Positions 63,871-64,000 of a stretch of DNA of 64,000 nt are shown piece after piece (positions within the stretch are counted from its first letter, which is position 1; every line of letters begins with the position of its first letter). Source of the DNA: Corallococcus sicarius. GTDB taxonomy: Bacteria; Myxococcota; Myxococcia; Myxococcales; Myxococcaceae. The DNA lies in NCBI RefSeq assembly GCF_003611735.1, contig NZ_RAWG01000007.1:1-64000 (forward strand). Reading direction: 5' to 3'. The position numbers were made by a program, and so were the translations under genes. The notes under the pieces were generated by a model, which had not been told where the DNA came from, made no database searches, and saw only the letters and a program-made list of their open reading frames with translations.

Positions 63871-63951
63871 CGCGGAAGGGGCCGCCCGGAAGGGAGGCGA
63901 CCGGGACGGGCCCATTCTCCCGGCACCCCGGAAGGCGTTAGCGTCCGGTCC

Positions 63952-64000
63952 GTGCCCGAGTACGTCACCCACCGCGACGCCCTGCCCCGCGCCGAGCTGG
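63952..64000 (+). CDS. Start of a further gene, cut by window end (16 codons)
   Basis: A GTG at 63952 opens VPEYVTHRDALPRAEL to the window edge. It lies 81 bases after topoisomerase IB. Too short to identify; reality as a gene is a guess from frame and codon bias. Confidence 0.3.
   Translation, partial: MPEYVTHRDALPRAEL

Overview
The window looks like chromosomal DNA of a myxobacterium, probably from the Myxococcus/Corallococcus branch. Base composition and third codon positions are very GC-rich. Many secreted lipoproteins are present, as are a fruiting-bacterium style set of c-di-GMP, FKBP, cold-shock and degradative genes, and gene families typical of Myxococcales. The genus is inferred from gene content; no rRNA or other decisive marker is present.

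Layout. (1) 1-4.3 kb: a minus-strand transport group holding a P-type ATPase, a small ATGA-coupled ORF and an HlyD-type adaptor that runs off the window, followed by remnants of membrane-protein genes. (2) 4.35-24.9 kb: an insecticidal-type Tc toxin island. It encodes a 3391-residue TcA, a possible ABBA-type protein, a nucleotidyltransferase-Hen1 methyltransferase fusion, a 2455-residue TcB-TcC protein with a C-terminal HExxH domain, and a coupled downstream protein that may be an immunity factor. The right edge is the 3' end of tRNA-Pro(GGG). A degenerate ungapped copy of the same tRNA 3' end (30 of 38 bases) lies at 4353-4390, next to a truncated membrane-protein gene. I read this as an old integrative-element footprint; no integrase remains. 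(3) 25-32 kb: housekeeping translation genes on the minus strand in the order tRNA-Val, thrS, rpmI, rplT, pheS, pheT, ihfA; infC is missing from its usual place between thrS and rpmI. (4) 32-38 kb: a family 5 uracil-DNA glycosylase coupled to an AI-2E-type permease, and an envelope operon (LPP20-like, FlgT-like, PEGA lipoprotein, FecR) downstream of a PilZ protein. (5) 38-53.8 kb: mostly exported proteins, namely an FKBP, small lipoproteins, two zinc peptidases, a DUF3105 protein, a glycosidase-like protein with a carbohydrate-binding module, a VWA lipoprotein and an expansin. They are interspersed with duplicated cold-shock genes, a DHH-like phosphoesterase, an HGSNAT-type membrane protein and a VOC protein. 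(6) 53.8-62.5 kb: a three-gene operon of an OB-fold membrane protein (YqiJ-like), a flotillin (YqiK-like) and a giant DUF3686/AAA ATPase. (7) 62.7-64 kb: topoisomerase IB and the start of one further gene.

How it fits together. The Tc island is a compact operon with overlapping or closely spaced genes, so its products are probably made together: TcA gives the translocation pentamer, the TcB part forms the cocoon, and the TcC part delivers a predicted metallopeptidase. The Hen1 fusion suggests that RNA 3'-end chemistry is tied to this locus. The flotillin operon looks like a membrane-microdomain and ATPase stress module. All coordinates and motifs were read by eye from the sequence; family assignments rest on motif recognition, not on database searches.
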